Shown: in pieces, positions 1 through 8,751 of the stretch
How positions within the stretch are numbered: the stretch's first letter is position 1
Layout: every line of letters begins with the position of its first letter
Source of the DNA: Stutzerimonas stutzeri
GTDB taxonomy: Bacteria; Pseudomonadota; Gammaproteobacteria; Pseudomonadales; Pseudomonadaceae
Direction: 5' to 3'
Assembly (NCBI RefSeq): GCF_013522825.1
Contig: NZ_JAAMQZ010000006.1
Location: forward strand, 62,001-126,000
DNA length: 64,000 bases
Position numbers and translations under genes: made by a program
Notes under the pieces: generated by a model
Database searches by the model: none
What the model was told of the DNA's origin: nothing
The model's input: only the letters and a program-made list of their open reading frames with translations

Positions 1-788
1 CAATGGTCGATCACGGCGCTGTCGCGCAACGCCAGGCCGTCGTCGCTGAGATCGAGCAGGCCCAGCGTGTCGTCGCGGTGAACATCGACGCCAGCGTCGT
101 AGAGCACCAGGTCCGGCTGGTACAGGGGCAACAGGTAGTTCAGCGTGTCGTTCACCACCTTGAGGTATTCCTGATCGCCCATGCCCGCCGCCAGCTCTAT
201 ATCCCAGTCACTGCGGGCCTTGCGCAAGGGGAAGTTCTTCTCGCAATGCAGCGACACGGTTACCGCGTCCGGCACCTGTTCGAGGATGCGTGCGGTGCCG
301 TCGCCCTGATGGACGTCGCAGTCGAAGATCAGCACGCGACCAACGCGACCGCTTTCCAGCAGCGAAAGGGCGATGATCGCCAGGTCATTGAAGATGCAGA
401 AGCCCGAGGCGTGGTCGTAGTGGGCGTGGTGGGTGCCACCGGCCAGGTGGCAGGCCAGGCCATGTTCGAGGGCAAGGTCGGCGGCCAGCAGTGAGCCACC
501 CACGGCGCGCACGGTGCGCTGCGCCAGCTGCGGGCTCCAGGGCAGGCCCAGGCGGCGCAGTTCTTCGCGGCCCATGTCGCCGCTGCAGTAGCGCTCGATA
601 TAGGCGCGGTCATGGGCCAGCGCAAGCACGTCGGCTGCGCACAGTTCGGGGCGCAGAATCTGCGCATCGGTGGTCAAACCGCTATCGACCAGGTGGTCGC
701 GCAGCAGGCGGAATTTCTCCATCGGGAAGCGGTGTCCCGGTGGCAGCGGCGGGCTGTAGTCGTCGTGGAATACCAATGGCAAGGGCAT
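1..788 (-). CDS. Histone deacetylase-family (acetoin utilization-type) hydrolase, C-terminus cut by window edge
   Basis: Reading from the ATG at 788 on the minus strand gives an open frame that runs off the left edge, so the C-terminus is missing. The translation begins MPLPLVFHDDYSPPLPPGH and carries the deacetylase hallmarks: a GGTHHA block with the paired histidines near residue 115, then FDCDVHQGDGT near residue 155, where the Asp/His residues bind zinc in this family. Bacterial members deacetylate small molecules or proteins with an arginase/deacetylase fold; the substrate here cannot be told. It is divergent from tesB across a 194-bp gap in which I see no other gene. The family call is firm, the function open. 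Confidence 0.85.
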   Translation of the reverse strand, partial: MPLPLVFHDDYSPPLPPGHRFPMEKFRLLRDHLVDSGLTTDAQILRPELCAADVLALAHDRAYIERYCSGDMGREELRRLGLPWSPQLAQRTVRAVGGSLLAADLALEHGLACHLAGGTHHAHYDHASGFCIFNDLAIIALSLLESGRVGRVLIFDCDVHQGDGTARILEQVPDAVTVSLHCEKNFPLRKARSDWDIELAAGMGDQEYLKVVNDTLNYLLPLYQPDLVLYDAGVDVHRDDTLGLLDLSDDGLALRDSAVIDH

Positions 789-982
789 CGATTGGCGCCT
801 GAAGTCATTCGTTGCACTGCGACTGCCTCGGCAGCCCGCAAACGGCGGCAGTATGCCGGCTTGATCACGACACGCTCAAGGCGCGGCAGGCACCGTCTGG
901 TTGGTCAGCTGGAGCCTGTTCGGTTTAAACCGTAAAATCTTCGCCTTTGCCTGAAAATGGCCCTGCCTGAAAGGAAATTTGC

Positions 983-1852
983 ATGACCGAGACACTCGAT
1001 ACCCTGGTGAGCCTGCTGTCGCTGGAGCGCATCGAGGAAAACCTGTTCCGTGGCAACAGCCAGGACCTGGGCTTTCCGCAGCTGTTCGGCGGTCAGGTGA
1101 TCGGCCAGGCGTTGTCGGCGGCGAGCCAGACGGTGGTGCCGGAGCGGCATGTGCATTCGATTCATGGCTACTTCCTGCGCCCCGGTGATTCCCACCTGCC
1201 GGTGGTGTATGACGTCGATCGGGTGCGCGACGGCGGCAGCTTCACCACGCGCCGCGTCAGCGCGATCCAGAAGGGGCAGACCATCTTCACCTGCAGCGCT
1301 TCGTTCCAGACGGACGAAACCGGCTACGAGCACCAGCTGCCGATGCCCGACGTGCCCGGCCCGGACAATCTGCCCAGCGAGGGGGAATTGCTGCACAAGC
1401 TGGAGAACGTGCTGCCCCAGGGGGTGATCGAAAAGCTGCGTCGGCCCAAGCCCATCGAGATTCGCCCGGTGACCCTGTTGGACCCGTGCAACCCGCAGCC
1501 GATGGAGCCGGTCCGTCATGTGTGGTTCCGGGCTGCCGGCACGCTGCCGGACAATCCAGCGGTACACAAATACCTGATGGCCTACGCTTCGGATTTCAAC
1601 TTCGTCAGCACCGCGCTGCAGCCCCACGGCGTTTCCTTCTGGAACAAGTTCATCCAGCTGGCGAGCCTCGATCACGCCATCTGGTTCCACCACGAAGTAC
1701 GCACCGACGACTGGTTGCTGTACGCCATGGACAGCCCCTGGGCCGGCAATGCGCGTGGTTTCGCCCGTGGCAGCATCTTCAACCGTGCCGGTCAGCTGGT
1801 TGCCTCGGTGGCCCAGGAAGGCCTGATCCGCGTACGCGAGGACTGGAAATGA
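983..1852 (+). CDS. tesB: Acyl-CoA thioesterase II
   Basis: This 289-residue protein has the usual TesB length and double-hotdog layout. It hydrolyses acyl-CoA thioesters to free fatty acid and CoA in the cytoplasm. The N-terminal hotdog has the FGGQVIGQAL block near residue 35. The C-terminal one has FNFVSTALQPHG and MDSPWAGNARGFARG, and the Asp of that block plus the Gln in VASVAQEG match the family's catalytic Asp-Thr-Gln set. An AAGGAAA ribosome site lies 8 bp before the ATG. The stop overlaps the ATG of the next gene (ATGA), so the two are probably co-translated. Confidence 0.95.
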   Translation: MTETLDTLVSLLSLERIEENLFRGNSQDLGFPQLFGGQVIGQALSAASQTVVPERHVHSIHGYFLRPGDSHLPVVYDVDRVRDGGSFTTRRVSAIQKGQTIFTCSASFQTDETGYEHQLPMPDVPGPDNLPSEGELLHKLENVLPQGVIEKLRRPKPIEIRPVTLLDPCNPQPMEPVRHVWFRAAGTLPDNPAVHKYLMAYASDFNFVSTALQPHGVSFWNKFIQLASLDHAIWFHHEVRTDDWLLYAMDSPWAGNARGFARGSIFNRAGQLVASVAQEGLIRVREDWK

Positions 1853-2442
1853 CCCTGGCCGCTGCGCGCCACTGGGTGTTCGACATGGACGGCACCCTGA
1901 CCATCGCCGTGCATGACTTTCTGGCGATCAAGCGCGCACTGGATATTCCACCGCAAGACGACATCCTCCATCACCTCGCCGCATTGCCGGCTGATGAGGC
2001 CGCGGCCAAGCGCGCCTGGCTGATGGAGCACGAGCGCGAACTGGCCCATGCCGCGCGGCCCGCACCGGGTGCACTGGAGTTGCTGCACGAACTGCGTGAT
2101 CGCGGTTGCCGCCTCGGCGTGCTGACGCGCAACGCCCATGAGCTGGCGCTGGTGACCTTGCAGGCCGTGGGCATGGGCGACTGCTTCGCCAGCGAGGACA
2201 TTCTCGGTCGCGACGAAGCGCCGCCCAAGCCGGACCCCGGTGGTCTGCTGCATCTGGCGGGCAGGTGGCAGGTCGCGCCGCAGACGCTGGTGATGGTCGG
2301 CGACTACCACTTCGATCTGGCCTGTGCCAAGGCGGCTGGCGCCAGGGGGGTGCTGGTCAACCTGCCGGACAATCTCTGGCCTGAGTTGACGGATCTGCAT
2401 GCCCGCGATTGCCTGGAGCTGCGACGGATGCTGGCTGGGTAG
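1849..2442 (+). CDS. HAD-superfamily hydrolase (phosphoglycolate phosphatase-like)
   Basis: A 197-residue HAD phosphatase. Motif I is DMDGT at residues 12-16 with both aspartates, motif II is the Thr in LGVLTRNA, motif III the Lys in APPKPDPGG, and motif IV is MVGDYHFDL. The short helical cap between motifs I and II places it among small-molecule phosphatases of the Gph/YqaB type, but the substrate cannot be read. I chose the internal ATG at 1849 because it overlaps the tesB stop by ATGA. The open frame extends upstream inside tesB, but that part is shadow. Confidence 0.88.
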   Translation: MTLAAARHWVFDMDGTLTIAVHDFLAIKRALDIPPQDDILHHLAALPADEAAAKRAWLMEHERELAHAARPAPGALELLHELRDRGCRLGVLTRNAHELALVTLQAVGMGDCFASEDILGRDEAPPKPDPGGLLHLAGRWQVAPQTLVMVGDYHFDLACAKAAGARGVLVNLPDNLWPELTDLHARDCLELRRMLAG

Positions 2443-2449
2443 AGCAGGT

Positions 2450-2590
2450 CGGACCTGGCGTCGGATTAGGCCTTCGGAGAAACCCGGATTACGCCTTCGG
2501 CTAATCCAGGCTACGGTCTGATTTGGCCTTGTGTGGTGGCGAATTACCACCGTTGTAGGTCGGATTAGCCGAAGGCGTAATCCGACGAGC
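2450..2590. repeat. REP-like palindromes downstream of the HAD gene
   Basis: Two inverted repeats fill the convergent gap between the HAD gene and cnoX. One is a degenerate GGATTACGCCTTCGGCTAATCC arm pair near 2487-2515; the other is a clean GTAGGTCGGATTAGCCGAAG / CGTAATCCGAC hairpin at about 2555-2586. This is the commonest repeat family of the window, with further copies near 8.5, 24.7, 28.8, 33.0, 38.8, 44.7, 47.4, 52.3 and 55.8 kb. Its position at a convergent gene end is typical of REP elements. Confidence 0.8.
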
Positions 2591-2598
2591 AGCCTGCC

Positions 2599-3468
2599 TC
2601 AGTAAATCGCCTGATACAGCTTGCGCCGATAAGTGGTGACCAACGGGTGGTCGTTGCCCAGCAGGTCGAACACTTGCAACAGGGTCTTGTGCGGCAGGCC
2701 GTCGGCGTAGTTGCGGTTGCGCACGAAGAGCCTGAGCAGGGCATCCAGCGCCGTTTCGTACTGCTGGCGCGCCAGTTGCTGGATGGCCAGCTGGTAGGTC
2801 GCCTCGTCATCCTCGCCGTTCTGCGCCAGGCGACTTTTGAGGTCGGCGACTTCCGGCAGGCCGCTGGCCTGGCGCAGGAAGGTCAACTGCGCGCGTGCGG
2901 CGGCCAGCGCCTGCTTGTGCTCGTCGCCCTTGACCGCGCCCAGTACCGTCTCGGCCTCGCCCAGTTCGCCACGTTCGGCCAGGCAGCGGGCATAGAGAAT
3001 CAGCGCCGCGGCGTTTTCGTTGTCGTCGGTGAGCAGTTGCTTGAGCAGGTTTTCCGCCTCGCCGATGCGGCCCTCGGCGAACAGTGCCTGGGCGCTGGCC
3101 AGCAGGTCCGCCTCAGGCGTGGCCGGTAGCTGGACGTGGGGTTCGAGCAGGGCGCGGATGGCAGACTCGGGCTGTGCGCCAGCGAAACCGTCCACCGGCT
3201 GGCCGTCCTTGAACAGCACCACGGTGGGCAGGCTGCGCACGCCGAAGCGGGCGACCACTTCCTGTTCGATATCGCAGTTGACCTTGGCCAGCAGCAGCTC
3301 GCCCTGGTACTCCTCGGTGATCTTCGCCAGCAGCGGCATCAGCGCCTTGCACGGCGCGCACCACTCGGCCCAGAAATCCACCAGTACCGGCTTGTGAAAG
3401 GAGTTCTCCAGCACCAGCTGCTCGAAGTTGCTGGCGGTGACATCGAAGATGTAGGGAGTCTGGCTCAT
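2599..3468 (-). CDS. cnoX: Thioredoxin-TPR co-chaperone CnoX/YbbN
   Basis: A 289-residue protein with an N-terminal thioredoxin domain (about 1-110) and a C-terminal TPR-like helical region, the architecture of CnoX/YbbN, a holdase that protects substrates for DnaK and GroEL during oxidative stress. The active-site motif is WCAPC with C37 and C40, so both redox cysteines are present; the E. coli protein lacks one, which suggests real redox activity here. The cis-proline loop SLPTVVLF follows near residue 77. It stands alone between convergent and divergent neighbours. Confidence 0.93.
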   Translation of the reverse strand: MSQTPYIFDVTASNFEQLVLENSFHKPVLVDFWAEWCAPCKALMPLLAKITEEYQGELLLAKVNCDIEQEVVARFGVRSLPTVVLFKDGQPVDGFAGAQPESAIRALLEPHVQLPATPEADLLASAQALFAEGRIGEAENLLKQLLTDDNENAAALILYARCLAERGELGEAETVLGAVKGDEHKQALAAARAQLTFLRQASGLPEVADLKSRLAQNGEDDEATYQLAIQQLARQQYETALDALLRLFVRNRNYADGLPHKTLLQVFDLLGNDHPLVTTYRRKLYQAIY

Positions 3469-3647
3469 CAGGGTTCTCGAATGGGCGCGTGTGAAGGTGC
3501 CATGTTAAGTGGGGGCGACCACTACGGGAAGCAAGGGGTGAAGGTGGTTCGGCATCAGCGGAATGTCCGCGCAAAGTGCGCCGTAGACGGCTAGAATCCG
3601 CACCACCTTTTCTCGGTGCGGCGATTGCAGTCGCGCAAAAGGAGTCA

Positions 3648-4877
3648 ATGATGTCCGCTCTGTCCGATTTCCGGGCGCGCTACCTCGTGCGCTTCTGGTC
3701 GCCTTTGCCCGCGCTCGTCGCGCTGGGTGTCGCTTCCGCCTACTACTTCGCAATCACCGGGACCTTCTGGGCCGTGACCGGCGAGTTCACCCGCTGGGGT
3801 GGGCACGTGCTGGCCTGGTTCGGGTTCCAGCCGCAGGAGTGGAGCTATTTCAAGCTGATCGGCCTGCAGGGCACGCCGCTGGATCGCATCGATGGCGTGA
3901 TGATCATCGGCATGCTGCTCGGCGCGCTGTGCACGGCGCTCTGGGCGAACAACGTCAGCCTGCGCTGGCCCACCAGCAAGCGCCGCCTGGCGCAGGGGCT
4001 GATCGGCGGGATCATCGCCGGTTTCGGCGCCCGTCTGGCCATGGGTTGCAACCTGGCGGCGTTCTTCACCGGTATTCCGATGTTCTCCCTGCACGCCTGG
4101 GCGTTCATGCTGGCGACGGTCGGCGGCGCCTGGGTCGGGGTGAAGATCTGTCTGCTGCCGTTCCTGCGCGTACCGCTGAAGGTGGGGAGCCAGGCCAGTT
4201 CGCTGTTCGCCGATGCGCAGGCGCGGGAAAAGCGCAACCGCCTGCCGGTGCGCCTGGGCGTGGCGGTGGCGGTCATCGCCGTGGCATTCGCCGCCTGGCG
4301 TTTCGGCGTGTCGATCGCGCTGGGCATGGCGGTGCTGTTCGGCGTGGTGTTCGGTGGCCTGATCGAGCGTGCACAGATCTGCTTCACCAGCGCCGCGCGT
4401 GATCTCTGGACCACGGGGCGTACCCAGATTGCCTACGGCATTCTGCTGGGCATGGCCGTGGCCTGCGTCGGCACCTTCGGCGCCATCATGCTGGGGGCCG
4501 ATGCGAAGATCTTCTGGATGGGGCCGAATGCGGTGATCGGCGGCCTGCTGTTCGGGATCGGCATCGTCCTGGCCGGTGGCTGCGAAACCGGCTGGATGTA
4601 CCGGGCCATGGAGGGGCAGGTGCATTTCTGGGTAGTCGGCATCGGCAACGTGATCGGCGGCACGCTGGTGGCGGTGTACTGGGACGAGCTGGGTACCTCG
4701 CTGGCGCTGCCCTATCCGAAAATCGATCTGCTGGAAAGCATGGGGCCGGGCACCGGCCTGCTGTTCAGCTTCGCCGGCCTGGCGCTGGCCATGTGGCTGG
4801 TCCATCTCAATGCCCGTCGTTTCCAACCCAAGAGGAGTGCTGCCCGTGAGCCAGCCCAAACCGAATCTCTCGCTTGA
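3648..4877 (+). CDS. yedE: YeeE/YedE-family membrane transporter (sulfur/selenium compound uptake)
   Basis: About 409 residues with roughly ten hydrophobic spans and paired YeeE repeats. Conserved cysteines lie in the pore-like segments MGCNLAAFF and AGGCETGWMYR, as expected for YedE/YeeE channels that pass thiosulfate or reduced selenium compounds. The ATG pair at 3648/3651 follows an AAAAGGAG site; I chose 3648 over the longer upstream frame, which lacks a ribosome site. It overlaps the tusA-like gene by 32 bp, an arrangement conserved as yedE-yedF. The substrate is inferred from the family only. Confidence 0.85.
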   Translation: MMSALSDFRARYLVRFWSPLPALVALGVASAYYFAITGTFWAVTGEFTRWGGHVLAWFGFQPQEWSYFKLIGLQGTPLDRIDGVMIIGMLLGALCTALWANNVSLRWPTSKRRLAQGLIGGIIAGFGARLAMGCNLAAFFTGIPMFSLHAWAFMLATVGGAWVGVKICLLPFLRVPLKVGSQASSLFADAQAREKRNRLPVRLGVAVAVIAVAFAAWRFGVSIALGMAVLFGVVFGGLIERAQICFTSAARDLWTTGRTQIAYGILLGMAVACVGTFGAIMLGADAKIFWMGPNAVIGGLLFGIGIVLAGGCETGWMYRAMEGQVHFWVVGIGNVIGGTLVAVYWDELGTSLALPYPKIDLLESMGPGTGLLFSFAGLALAMWLVHLNARRFQPKRSAAREPAQTESLA

Positions 4878-5085
4878 TCTGCGGGGCGAACACTGCCCCT
4901 ACAACGCCATCGCCACGCTGGAGACCCTGGAAACCATGCTGCCGGGGCAGTTGCTCGAAGTGGTGACCGACTGCTCGCAATCGGTACAGGGCATTCCCGA
5001 GGACGCCAAGCTCAAGGGTTACAACTGCCTGGCCGTGGAGCAGCACGGTCCGCTGTTCCGCTTTCTGATCGAAGTGCCGGCCTGA
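4846..5085 (+). CDS. yedF: TusA-family sulfurtransferase YedF
   Basis: A 79-residue TusA-like protein. The GTG at 4846 is preferred because AAGAGGA lies 10 bp upstream, whereas the ATG at 4810 lies inside yedE with no ribosome site. The family motif CPYNA places the persulfide-carrying cysteine at residue 17. It probably receives sulfur or selenium from the overlapping YedE membrane protein and passes it on in the cytoplasm. The yedE-yedF pair is widespread; the final acceptor is unknown. Confidence 0.85.
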   Translation: MSQPKPNLSLDLRGEHCPYNAIATLETLETMLPGQLLEVVTDCSQSVQGIPEDAKLKGYNCLAVEQHGPLFRFLIEVPA

Positions 5086-5092
5086 TCCGACC

Positions 5093-5629
5093 TCAGTCCG
5101 GGGCGGCTGCGGAGCGCAGCGGCCAGCTGCCCAGTTCGCTATAGCGCACGCCATCCATGGTGTTCTGCGACCGATAGAGCACGAAGCGCTCGGCCTTCCA
5201 GCCGAAAGTTGCGGCGGCGCCTTGCGCTTGCGTGGGGGCCTGGCGCGCCAGCGTCATGTGCGGCAGGTAAGGACGGCTGTCGAGCACGATGCCCAGCGCA
5301 CCCAGGCGCTCGGCAAGGCTGCCGGCCAGTTGCAGCAGGGCGGGCGGTGCTTCGCTCGGCGCCAGGCAGGCGAAGCCTTTGCCGAGGGTGATCAGGCGGT
5401 TCAGGGTCAGCTCGAAGCTGTCACTTGTGACTCCGGCGGCCAGATGTCGCAGCGCATCTAGGCGTGCCGCCGGCTGCGCGCCGAGGAAGGCCAGGGTCAG
5501 GTGCAGGTTTTCCAGCGCCACCGGGCGCCCGCCCAGCGCCTGTCGGTCGCGCCAGCTGCAGATGGCCGCCGCCTGCTCCGGCGGGCAGGGCAGGGCGAAG
5601 AACAGGCGCAGGCTGTCATCGGCACTCAT
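5093..5629 (-). CDS. thpR: RNA 2',3'-cyclic phosphodiesterase (LigT/ThpR family)
   Basis: 178 residues of the 2H phosphoesterase fold. The two signature HxT tetrapeptides are visible as LHLTLAF near residue 42 and PHMTLAR near residue 125, at the usual spacing. Members open 2',3'-cyclic phosphate ends of RNA or join half-tRNAs in vitro. The ATG at 5629 is used; the frame extends upstream into the methyltransferase gene but that part is shadow. It lies 4 bp after the methyltransferase stop on the same strand, forming a likely three-gene operon. Confidence 0.9.
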   Translation of the reverse strand: MSADDSLRLFFALPCPPEQAAAICSWRDRQALGGRPVALENLHLTLAFLGAQPAARLDALRHLAAGVTSDSFELTLNRLITLGKGFACLAPSEAPPALLQLAGSLAERLGALGIVLDSRPYLPHMTLARQAPTQAQGAAATFGWKAERFVLYRSQNTMDGVRYSELGSWPLRSAAAPD

Positions 5630-5633
5630 GCTT

Positions 5634-6293
5634 TCACTTCTGCCGTATCGCGTGATACAGGCTGACATGGCGGAATTCGGCGGGCTCGGCCAGATCCGGC
5701 CAGGTGCAGGCGTCGAGGATGTCGAGGCGCCGGTACAGCGGATGCTGGAAGTCGCGCACCCGCGAATCGGCCACCAGCACTTCGTGGCCACGGCTGAGAA
5801 ACTGATCCAGCAGCGGCAGGTTGGCGCGGTCGTAGAGCACATCGGCGACGATGATCAGGTCGAAGCGGTCGGCCTCGGCGAAGAAGTCTTCCGAATAGCC
5901 CAGCGTCACCCCGTTGAGCGCCGCGTTGGCGCGGCAGGCCTGCAACGCCAGCGGGTCGAGGTCGCAGGCCACCACTTCGACCGCGCCGGCCTTGGCCGCC
6001 GCGATGGCCGCCACGCCGGAGCCGGCACCGAAGTCCAGCACGCGCTTGCCGCGAACCCATTCGGGGCGCTCGGCCAGCCAGCGCGCCAGTACCAGGCCGC
6101 TGGCCCAGCAGAAGCTCCAGTAGGGCGGCTCTTCGAGAATCCTGCGGGTTTCCTCGGGGCTGAACGCGCGATCCATGTTGGCCGGATCGATCAGCCAGAG
6201 GCGGATATCGGTACCGGGCAGGGTGGCGCTGGCGAGGCGGGCGTCGCCCAGCAGATCGCCAAGGGCAGACTGCAGGCTGGTGGGTGGGCTCAC
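5634..6293 (-). CDS. Class I SAM-dependent methyltransferase (METTL20/ETFB lysine methyltransferase-like)
   Basis: 219 residues with a Rossmann SAM-binding core: motif [17 protein letters not shown] near residue 85, the acidic end of strand 2 in [11 protein letters not shown], and IIVADVLYD as motif IV, resembling the DxxY/F motif of the METTL16-23 protein methyltransferases. Annotated relatives are called nicotinamide N-methylase or ETFB lysine methyltransferase; which applies cannot be settled. The GTG start overlaps the stop of the upstream lipoprotein gene (GTGA), so translation is coupled. Confidence 0.8.
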   Translation of the reverse strand: MSPPTSLQSALGDLLGDARLASATLPGTDIRLWLIDPANMDRAFSPEETRRILEEPPYWSFCWASGLVLARWLAERPEWVRGKRVLDFGAGSGVAAIAAAKAGAVEVVACDLDPLALQACRANAALNGVTLGYSEDFFAEADRFDLIIVADVLYDRANLPLLDQFLSRGHEVLVADSRVRDFQHPLYRRLDILDACTWPDLAEPAEFRHVSLYHAIRQK

Positions 6294-6721
6294 GGCACCG
6301 GCACCAGTTGCAAGGGGCCGAGTGCCTGGTCCGAGGCGCTATGAATCTGTCGTGGCGGCAGACGCATGATCAGTTGTCCCGAATGGGTCACGCGACCGCG
6401 CAGTTCGACGCGCTGGTTCTTGGGAAAGGCCTCGGGATTGAACTGCAGGATAAAGGGCAGCGCGTTACCGCGCCCGGTCAGCCTGACGTTGCTGAGGAGT
6501 TTGTCGGGCTGGTTGCGGCGGTCCACTTCCAGCAGCGCCAGTTCCACTTCGCTGCCTTCGGGGGCACCGACCAGCGTCCCGCTCAGTTCATGCAGAAATT
6601 CTGCAGGTGACGCTGTGCTTGGCTCGATGGGCTGTGTGGCTTTCGGCGCGTCGGCTGGCTGGCTCGAACAGCCTGCGAGCAGCGCCATGAGTGCGAACGA
6701 AACAAGGGGGCGTGACGGCAC
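6290..6721 (-). CDS. YbaY-type lipoprotein
   Basis: A 143-residue predicted outer-membrane or periplasmic lipoprotein. The signal peptide ends in the lipobox LLAGC (lipidated cysteine near residue 19), followed by a Ser/Pro/Thr-rich linker and a beta-rich YbaY/YscW-like domain containing [20 protein letters not shown] chose the GTG at 6721 because GAGGAG sits 6 bp upstream and the signal peptide begins there; the longer frame runs back through nrdR antisense. The function of this family is unknown. Confidence 0.8.
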   Translation of the reverse strand: MPSRPLVSFALMALLAGCSSQPADAPKATQPIEPSTASPAEFLHELSGTLVGAPEGSEVELALLEVDRRNQPDKLLSNVRLTGRGNALPFILQFNPEAFPKNQRVELRGRVTHSGQLIMRLPPRQIHSASDQALGPLQLVPVP

Positions 6722-6835
6722 GGACGGCTCCTCGGGACAGTTGAATGGGCGCCTGTATAGCAGCAAATCCGCCAGCTTGTCTTGCCGGTCGGATGCGCTA
6801 CCATGGCCCTCTTTCACGTCTGACCAGCCCAACTC

Positions 6836-7303
6836 ATGCATTGTCCCTTCTGCGTTGCACATGACACCAAAGTCATCGACTCGCGCCTGGTTGCCGAGGG
6901 CGATCAGGTCCGTCGCCGCCGTGAATGCCTGGCCTGTGGCGAGCGCTTCACCACCTTCGAAACCGCCGAGCTGGTGATGCCCAGGCTGATCAAGCAGGAC
7001 GGCAGTCGCCAGCCCTTCGACGAGGACAAGCTGCGCGCCGGCATGCAGCGCGCGCTGGAAAAACGCCCGGTCAGCGTCGAGCGGCTGGAAGCGGCCATTG
7101 CGCATATCAAGCATCAGCTGCGCGCCACCGGCGAGCGCGAAATCAAGTCGCTGGTGGTCGGCGAGCTGGTGATGGCCGAGCTGCAGAAACTCGATGAGAT
7201 CGCCTACATCCGCTTCGCCTCGGTCTATCGCCGTTTCCAGGACCTGAACGAGTTCCGCGAGGAAATCGAGCGCCTGTCCCGCGAACCCGCGAAGCACGAA
7301 TGA
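6836..7303 (+). CDS. nrdR: Transcriptional repressor NrdR
   Basis: 155 residues, the family's normal length. The N-terminal zinc ribbon has CPFC at residues 3-6 and CLACG near residue 31, followed by the ATP-cone domain starting at [15 protein letters not shown]. NrdR senses ATP/dATP and represses ribonucleotide reductase operons through NrdR boxes. It overlaps ribD by ATGA, the conserved nrdR-ribD arrangement of pseudomonads. Confidence 0.97.
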   Translation: MHCPFCVAHDTKVIDSRLVAEGDQVRRRRECLACGERFTTFETAELVMPRLIKQDGSRQPFDEDKLRAGMQRALEKRPVSVERLEAAIAHIKHQLRATGEREIKSLVVGELVMAELQKLDEIAYIRFASVYRRFQDLNEFREEIERLSREPAKHE

Positions 7304-8406
7304 GCATGTCCGACCAGGCCTGGATGGCCCATGCGCTGCGGCTGGCGCGCCAGGGGCTGTATTCCACCCATCCCAATCCGCGTGTCGGTTGCGTCATCGT
7401 CAAGAATGGTGAGCTGATCGGCGAAGGCTGGCACGTGCGCGCCGGCGAGCCCCATGCCGAAGTCCATGCCCTGCGCCAGGCCGGCGAGCGTGCATGCGGC
7501 GCCACGGCTTATGTGACCCTCGAACCCTGCAGCCACCATGGCCGCACGCCGCCCTGTGCGGAGGCGCTGGTGAAGGCCGGTGTTGCGCGGGTGGTCGCGG
7601 CCATGTGCGACCCCAATCCACTGGTGGCCGGGCGCGGCCTGGAGCGCCTGCGCAGTGTCGGCATCGAGGTGGCCAGCGGCGTGCTGGAAAGCGAGGCGCG
7701 AGCGCTGAACATCGGTTTCGTCAAACGCATGGAAAGCGGCTTGCCGTTCCTGCGCGCCAAACTGGCGATGAGCCTCGATGGCCGCACGGCCATGGCCAGC
7801 GGCGAAAGCCAGTGGATCACCGGGCCGGCGGCACGCGCCGAGGTGCAGCGCCTGCGTGCGCATTCCAGCGTGGTGCTGACCGGCGCCGATACGGTGCTGA
7901 TGGATGATGCGCGGCTTACCGTGCGCGCTGCCGAGCTGGGACTGGATGCCGGGCAGACGGCTCTGGCGTTGCAGCGCCCGCCGCTGCGGGTGCTGGTCGA
8001 TGGGCGCCAGCGGGTACCGCTGGATGCGCCCTTCTTCCAGGCTGGGCCGGCGCTGGTGGCGTCCGCGTCGAGCGAAGGCAGCGATGCCTATCGCGCGGCG
8101 GGGCATGAATTGCTGATGCTGGCGAACGGTCAGGGGCGTGTTGATCTGCCCGTGCTGCTGGCCACGCTGGCCGAACGCGGCGCCAACGAAGTGCTGCTCG
8201 AAGCCGGCCCGCGTCTGGCCGGCGCCTTCGCCGCACTGAGGCTGATCGACGAATACCAGATCTTCGTCGCGGCGAAATTCCTCGGCTCGTCGGCGCGGCC
8301 CCTGCTCGATCTGCCGCTGGAACGCATGAGCGAGGCGCGCGCGCTGAAGATCGAGGATATCCGTGCCTTCGGTGATGACTGGCGGATCGTGGCGCGCCCG
8401 TTGTAG
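7300..8406 (+). CDS. ribD: Bifunctional diaminohydroxyphosphoribosylaminopyrimidine deaminase / 5-amino-6-(5-phosphoribosylamino)uracil reductase
   Basis: 368 residues with two domains. The N-terminal cytidine-deaminase-like part has the zinc site PHAEVHAL near residue 50 and [11 protein letters not shown] near residue 75. The C-terminal reductase begins around residue 150 with [12 protein letters not shown] and ends with the NADPH-site block [12 protein letters not shown]. It performs the second and third steps of riboflavin synthesis. It is translationally coupled to nrdR. In P. aeruginosa ribE follows directly; here a reverse-strand oxygenase gene and repeats intervene. Confidence 0.96.
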   Translation: MSMSDQAWMAHALRLARQGLYSTHPNPRVGCVIVKNGELIGEGWHVRAGEPHAEVHALRQAGERACGATAYVTLEPCSHHGRTPPCAEALVKAGVARVVAAMCDPNPLVAGRGLERLRSVGIEVASGVLESEARALNIGFVKRMESGLPFLRAKLAMSLDGRTAMASGESQWITGPAARAEVQRLRAHSSVVLTGADTVLMDDARLTVRAAELGLDAGQTALALQRPPLRVLVDGRQRVPLDAPFFQAGPALVASASSEGSDAYRAAGHELLMLANGQGRVDLPVLLATLAERGANEVLLEAGPRLAGAFAALRLIDEYQIFVAAKFLGSSARPLLDLPLERMSEARALKIEDIRAFGDDWRIVARPL

Positions 8407-8751
8407 GTCGGATCACGCTTCACCGACCCGACGGGTGGACGGCCAGACGTGATAGATGCCGAGGCGTTAGGGACGGATTGTCGGGTTGCCTGCTGTTCGT
8501 CGGATTACGCCTTCGGCTAATCTGACCTACGGCAACGGGGCATGGCGCGCCTGCTGTCGTAGGTCGGGTCACGCTTCACCGACCCGACGGGTGGACGGCC
8601 AGACGCGATAGATGCCGAGGTGTAGGGACGGATTGTCGGGTGCCTTCTGATCGTCGGATTACGCCTTCGGCTAATCCGACCTACGGCAACGGGGACATGG
8701 CGCGCCTGCTGTCGTTGGTCGGGTCATGCTTCACCGACCCGACGGGTGGAC
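8403..8751. repeat. Tandem array of a 155-bp REP-containing unit, about 2.3 copies
   Basis: Units begin at 8403, 8559 and 8714 with the same GTAGGTCGGRTCACGCTTCA start. Each full unit (156 and 155 bp) carries two different palindromes: the GGTCGGGTCACGCTT / CGACCCGAC type and the GTCGGATTACGCCTTCG / GCTAATCYGACC type. The third copy is partial and stops at the oxygenase gene end. Unit identity looks above 90 percent by eye. No open frame with coding character crosses the array. Confidence 0.85.
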
